9,297 nucleotides of DNA from a bacterium (lineage in GTDB: Bacteria > Zixibacteria > MSB-5A5 > GN15 > FEB-12): assembly GCA_030629485.1 (NCBI GenBank), contig DAOVOW010000053.1, positions 1 to 9,297 of the forward strand. Direction: 5' to 3'. Both the position numbers and the translations under genes were made by a program. Below are positions 6,786 through 9,297 of this stretch, piece after piece. Under the pieces are notes generated by a model. That model saw nothing but the letters and a program-made list of their open reading frames with translations. It was not told the origin of the DNA and made no database searches. Each line of letters opens with the position of its first letter. Position 1 is the first letter of the stretch.

Positions 6786-8333
6786 TCACCCTCGCACTAT
6801 GAGTGACTTGCCAGTCATCTCGACCGGGATCTCGAGATCCATCAGGTCCAGGATAGTCGGCGCGATATCGGCCAGGATGCCACCGTCACGTAACGTAACG
6901 CTCTCTCGACGACCGACTGCTTCCGAAGGGTCGTACAAAATGCACGGCACCAAATTGGTTGTGTGGGCCGTAAAGGGACCGCCGGAATCGGGATCGACCA
7001 TTTGTTCGGCGTTCCCATGATCGGCTGTGATGATGGCCACACCGTTTTTCTTCTTTACGGCATTGAGGAGCCGTCCCAGGCCGGTGTCGACCGCTTCGAC
7101 CGCCTTCTTGGCCGCCTCAAAAACACCGGTGTGACCAACCATATCGCAGTTGGCGTAGTTCAGGACCACCAGGTCGTACTTCCCGGATTCGATTTTTCTC
7201 ACGGCGTTGTCGGTGACCTCAACCGACGACATCTCCGGCTGGAGATCGTAGGTGGCCACTTTGGGCGACGCAATCAGATCACGATCCTCCCCCTCGACGG
7301 GTTTCTCGACACCGCCGTTAAAGAAGAATGTAACGTGAGCATACTTCTCCGTCTCCGCCGTGCGAAGTTGTTTGCGGCCAGCCCGTGCGAGTACGTCAGC
7401 CAGGATGTTGTTCAGCCTGTTCGGCTCGAATACCGGGTTGGCCTCGCTCATCTTGACGTCGTAGTTGGTCATGGTCACCAACTCGATCTGCGGGTGGTCC
7501 GGATGGTTGTAGCCGTCGTTGAGATAGCCGAGAAACATTTGCGAGATTTCGCGGACGCGGTCGGACCGGAAGTTGAAAATGATCGCCAGGTCGCCATCCG
7601 ACAACTGTCCGGTGTGCGGTGAGCCGCTGTCTATGACCACAGGCACAATGAACTCATCGGTGACGTCGGCAGCGTACGAAGCTTTGATTGCCTGTACCGG
7701 ATCGGCAAATCTCTGACCCTTGCCGTGAACTATCGCCTGGTAGGCTTGCTCGACGCGCTCCCAACGCTTGTCACGATCCATGGCATAGTACCGGCCGGAA
7801 ATCGTGGCTACTTTTCCCAATCCGATCTCATCGAACTTAGCAACCACCTGCGCCATGTAGTGCTGACCTGAATCAGGTGGCGTGTCGCGACCGTCCATAA
7901 AGGCGTGGAGGTACACGCGTTCAACGTTTCTTTCTTTGGCCATCCTGACCAGGGCATACAAGTGCTCCAGCGACGAGTGCACGCAGCCGTCGGATACCAG
8001 CCCGAAAAGATGCATCGCCTTGTTTTCACCTGCGGTGCGATCCATGGCCGGGCCAAGCATCGGATGGTTGAACAATTCGCCGTCTGAGATAGCCTTGTCG
8101 ATACGCGTGATATCCTGATAGACAATCCGGCCCGAACCGAGATTGAGATGCCCCACTTCGCTGTTGCCCATCTGACCATCGGGTAACCCTACCGCCCCGC
8201 CGGAGCCGTCGATCGCAGTGTGCGGACATTCGGCCATGAGACGGTCATAGTTGCGGGTGTGGGCGGCGGTGATGGCATTGTCCGGTGCCGGCTCGCGAAG
8301 ACCAAAACCATCCATTATACAAAGAAGAATCAT
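6786..8333 (-). CDS. gpmI: 2,3-bisphosphoglycerate-independent phosphoglycerate mutase
   Basis: The enzyme interconverts 3- and 2-phosphoglycerate in glycolysis and gluconeogenesis, using two Mn2+ ions and a phosphoserine intermediate. The 515 residues match the usual ~510. All expected active-site residues are visible. D8 (MDGFG), the nucleophile S58 (MGNSEVGH), D438 and H439 (ADHGNAEQ) form one metal site. D397 and H401 (CDMVGH) and H457 (FTAHTTN) form the other. Substrate residues H119, R149-D150 (GRDTPP), R181, R187, R256, R259 and K330 are also present. Numbering runs a constant 4-6 residues behind the Geobacillus stearothermophilus enzyme, so there is no large insertion. The ATG at 8333 begins the first strand of the phosphatase domain; the next ATG, at codon 7, would remove it. 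It follows purM by 27 nt with only a weak ribosome site. It is unrelated to the 2,3-bisphosphoglycerate-dependent GpmA type. Confidence 0.98.
   Translation of the reverse strand: MILLCIMDGFGLREPAPDNAITAAHTRNYDRLMAECPHTAIDGSGGAVGLPDGQMGNSEVGHLNLGSGRIVYQDITRIDKAISDGELFNHPMLGPAMDRTAGENKAMHLFGLVSDGCVHSSLEHLYALVRMAKERNVERVYLHAFMDGRDTPPDSGQHYMAQVVAKFDEIGLGKVATISGRYYAMDRDKRWERVEQAYQAIVHGKGQRFADPVQAIKASYAADVTDEFIVPVVIDSGSPHTGQLSDGDLAIIFNFRSDRVREISQMFLGYLNDGYNHPDHPQIELVTMTNYDVKMSEANPVFEPNRLNNILADVLARAGRKQLRTAETEKYAHVTFFFNGGVEKPVEGEDRDLIASPKVATYDLQPEMSSVEVTDNAVRKIESGKYDLVVLNYANCDMVGHTGVFEAAKKAVEAVDTGLGRLLNAVKKKNGVAIITADHGNAEQMVDPDSGGPFTAHTTNLVPCILYDPSEAVGRRESVTLRDGGILADIAPTILDLMDLEIPVEMTGKSLIVRG
6789..6793 (-). 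promoter_or_regulatory. Ribosome binding site deciding the TTG start of lnt
   Basis: GAGGG on the minus strand, spanning the last codons of gpmI, lies 7 nt upstream of a TTG at 6781. With the in-frame TAG just upstream and no early ATG or GTG, it supports TTG as the lnt start. Confidence 0.55.
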
Positions 8334-8360
8334 CGTATTTGCTCACAAGGTGTTGGCGGT
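8334..8360. other. 27-nt purM-gpmI intergenic spacer, the longest in the window
   Basis: This is the only spacer longer than 4 nt. I see no inverted repeat with a T-tract, no convincing -35/-10 pair and only a weak purine-rich GTGAG before the gpmI ATG. It is best read as an intra-operon spacer. Confidence 0.6.
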
Positions 8361-9297
8361 TCAGCCTTCCGTCAGGAGAACTGGTTGACTCCCTTTGACA
8401 ATCCGACCGATTCGATAGACCTTCTCACCCATTTCGCCGATGCGTGCGATAACAGCATCGGCTTCGGTTGCATCGATCACGAGTATATAACCGATCCCCA
8501 TATTGAAGGTTCGATAAATGTCGACCGGATCGATATTCCCTTTCTCCCTCAGGAAATCGAACACGGGTGGCACCGGCCAGGTAGTCTTGTCGATCTCGGC
8601 GCACAAGCCATCGGGGATAACGCGATTGAGATTCCCGGGAATCCCGCCGCCGGTGATATGCGCCATTCCGTGGATGTCGAATTCAGACAATAGTGGTTGG
8701 ACGATCGGCGCATAACATCGATGCACGGCCATCAGCGCTTCGACAACCGTGCCGTTCAACTCGGGGAAGAAATCCTCCGGTCTCAGACGAGCGATCTCAA
8801 AGACGACCTTTCGCGCCAGTGTGTAACCATTGGTGTGCAGACCATTCGACGGCAACCCGAGACAAACGTCACCAGACTTGATCGTCGATCCATCCACGAT
8901 TTTCGCGCGGTCCGTCATACCGACAATGAACCCGGCCAGGTCGTACTCACCCGGTTGGTAGAGATCGGTCAGTTCCGCGGTTTCGCCGCCCAGAAGCGCC
9001 ATCCCGACATTCCGACAGCCACGGCTCAGGCCCTCAACCAATTCGGCCACAACATCGGGATCGAGTTTCCCGATGCCGATGTAGTCGAGAAAAAACAGCG
9101 GGCGGGCGCCGTGTACCAGAATGTCATCAACACAATGGTTAACGAGGTCCTCACCGACCGTGTTGTGCTTCCCGGTCAGGAAGGCCAGCTTCAGTTTGGT
9201 GCCGACACTGTCGGTGGACGAGATGAACACCGGCTCACTGATGCCGTCGAGGTCCGGCTTGAAAAAACCACCAAATGATCCGATGTCACTCAGCACC
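8361..9297 (-). CDS. purM: Phosphoribosylformylglycinamidine cyclo-ligase (AIR synthetase), 5' end outside window
   Basis: PurM converts FGAM to aminoimidazole ribonucleotide with ATP, the fifth step of purine synthesis, in the cytosol. The visible part is 311 residues to a TGA at 8361. Against E. coli PurM (about 345 residues) roughly 30-35 N-terminal residues are missing beyond 9297. The GTG at 9294-9296 is an internal valine, not the start, since it falls in the conserved VLSDIGSFGGFF segment. Family marks by fragment position: STDSVGTKLK (27-36, with serine where TDGVGTK is usual), NHCVDDILVHGARPLFFLDY (53-72), LLGGETAEL (101-109), GEYDLAGF (116-123), GLPSNGLHTNGY (147-158), HITGGGIPGNL (213-223) and FNMGIGY (264-270). 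These cover the ATP-binding loop and the PurM C-terminal domain. It is the first gene visible in the unit. No other pur gene is in the window. Confidence 0.97.
   Translation of the reverse strand, partial: VLSDIGSFGGFFKPDLDGISEPVFISSTDSVGTKLKLAFLTGKHNTVGEDLVNHCVDDILVHGARPLFFLDYIGIGKLDPDVVAELVEGLSRGCRNVGMALLGGETAELTDLYQPGEYDLAGFIVGMTDRAKIVDGSTIKSGDVCLGLPSNGLHTNGYTLARKVVFEIARLRPEDFFPELNGTVVEALMAVHRCYAPIVQPLLSEFDIHGMAHITGGGIPGNLNRVIPDGLCAEIDKTTWPVPPVFDFLREKGNIDPVDIYRTFNMGIGYILVIDATEADAVIARIGEMGEKVYRIGRIVKGSQPVLLTEG

Noticed and set aside
6963..7622. A 219-codon plus-strand open frame opposite gpmI
   Set aside because: It lies wholly antisense to a gene with a complete set of catalytic residues, and its translation shows no family motif. 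GC-biased codons keep the opposite frame open.
8314..8319. TATAAT on the minus strand, possible -10 box
   Set aside because: It falls within codons 5-7 of gpmI (C-I-M) and has no -35 box at proper spacing, so it is a chance match.
8697..9278. A 193-codon plus-strand open frame opposite purM
   Set aside because: It is antisense to conserved PurM motifs, and nothing recognisable is encoded.
9294..9296. GTG as the real start of purM
   Set aside because: The codon sits inside the conserved VLSDIGSFGGFF segment, about 30-35 residues into PurM proteins, so the gene continues past the window edge.
1..9297. CRISPR array, tRNA or rRNA, insertion sequence, phage or defence genes
   Set aside because: Essentially every base is covered by seven ordinary coding regions. 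I saw no regularly spaced repeats, terminal inverted repeats, RNA-gene signatures or transposase motifs.

Overview
The window is a tightly packed, single-direction stretch of a bacterial chromosome. All seven recognisable genes lie on the minus strand, so transcription runs from base 9297 towards base 1. In that order they are: purM (5' end outside the window), gpmI, lnt, a secreted two-propeller protein with a C-terminal sorting-type domain, a FemAB/GNAT-like acyltransferase, a GT-B glycosyltransferase, and a second GT-B glycosyltransferase whose 3' end runs off base 1. The largest gap is 27 nt (purM to gpmI). The other junctions are 4 nt apart or overlap. There is no room for an internal terminator, and I see no promoter, RNA gene, mobile element, repeat array or CRISPR.

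Organism: lnt implies a diderm bacterium that makes triacylated lipoproteins. The propeller protein ends in a PNPF...ASGVY-type domain of the FlgD-Ig/T9SS type A sorting class, and its architecture resembles PorZ. Such proteins are typical of the FCB superphylum (Bacteroidota and relatives, including candidate phyla such as Zixibacteria). Base composition looks moderately GC-rich, which suits a non-Bacteroidota FCB lineage better than a typical Bacteroides. This assignment is an inference and only moderately secure.

Layout: bases 6786-9297 hold housekeeping enzymes, purM (purine synthesis) and gpmI (glycolysis, cofactor-independent). Bases 5180-6781 hold lnt (last step of lipoprotein maturation). 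Bases 3003-5228 hold the exported propeller protein, which overlaps the end of lnt by 49 nt. Bases 1-3006 hold a FemAB-like enzyme and two glycosyltransferases joined by 1-4 nt stop/start overlaps, which looks like the start of a surface-glycan locus continuing beyond base 1.

How the genes may work together: the last five all concern the cell envelope (lipoprotein acylation, an exported surface protein, sugar or aminoacyl modification of a glycan). The most interesting idea is that the propeller protein is a distant PorZ-like component of a type IX secretion/attachment apparatus encoded beside glycan-assembly genes. PorZ in Porphyromonas takes part in attaching secreted proteins to anionic LPS. 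This rests on architecture and context only and needs genome-wide testing.
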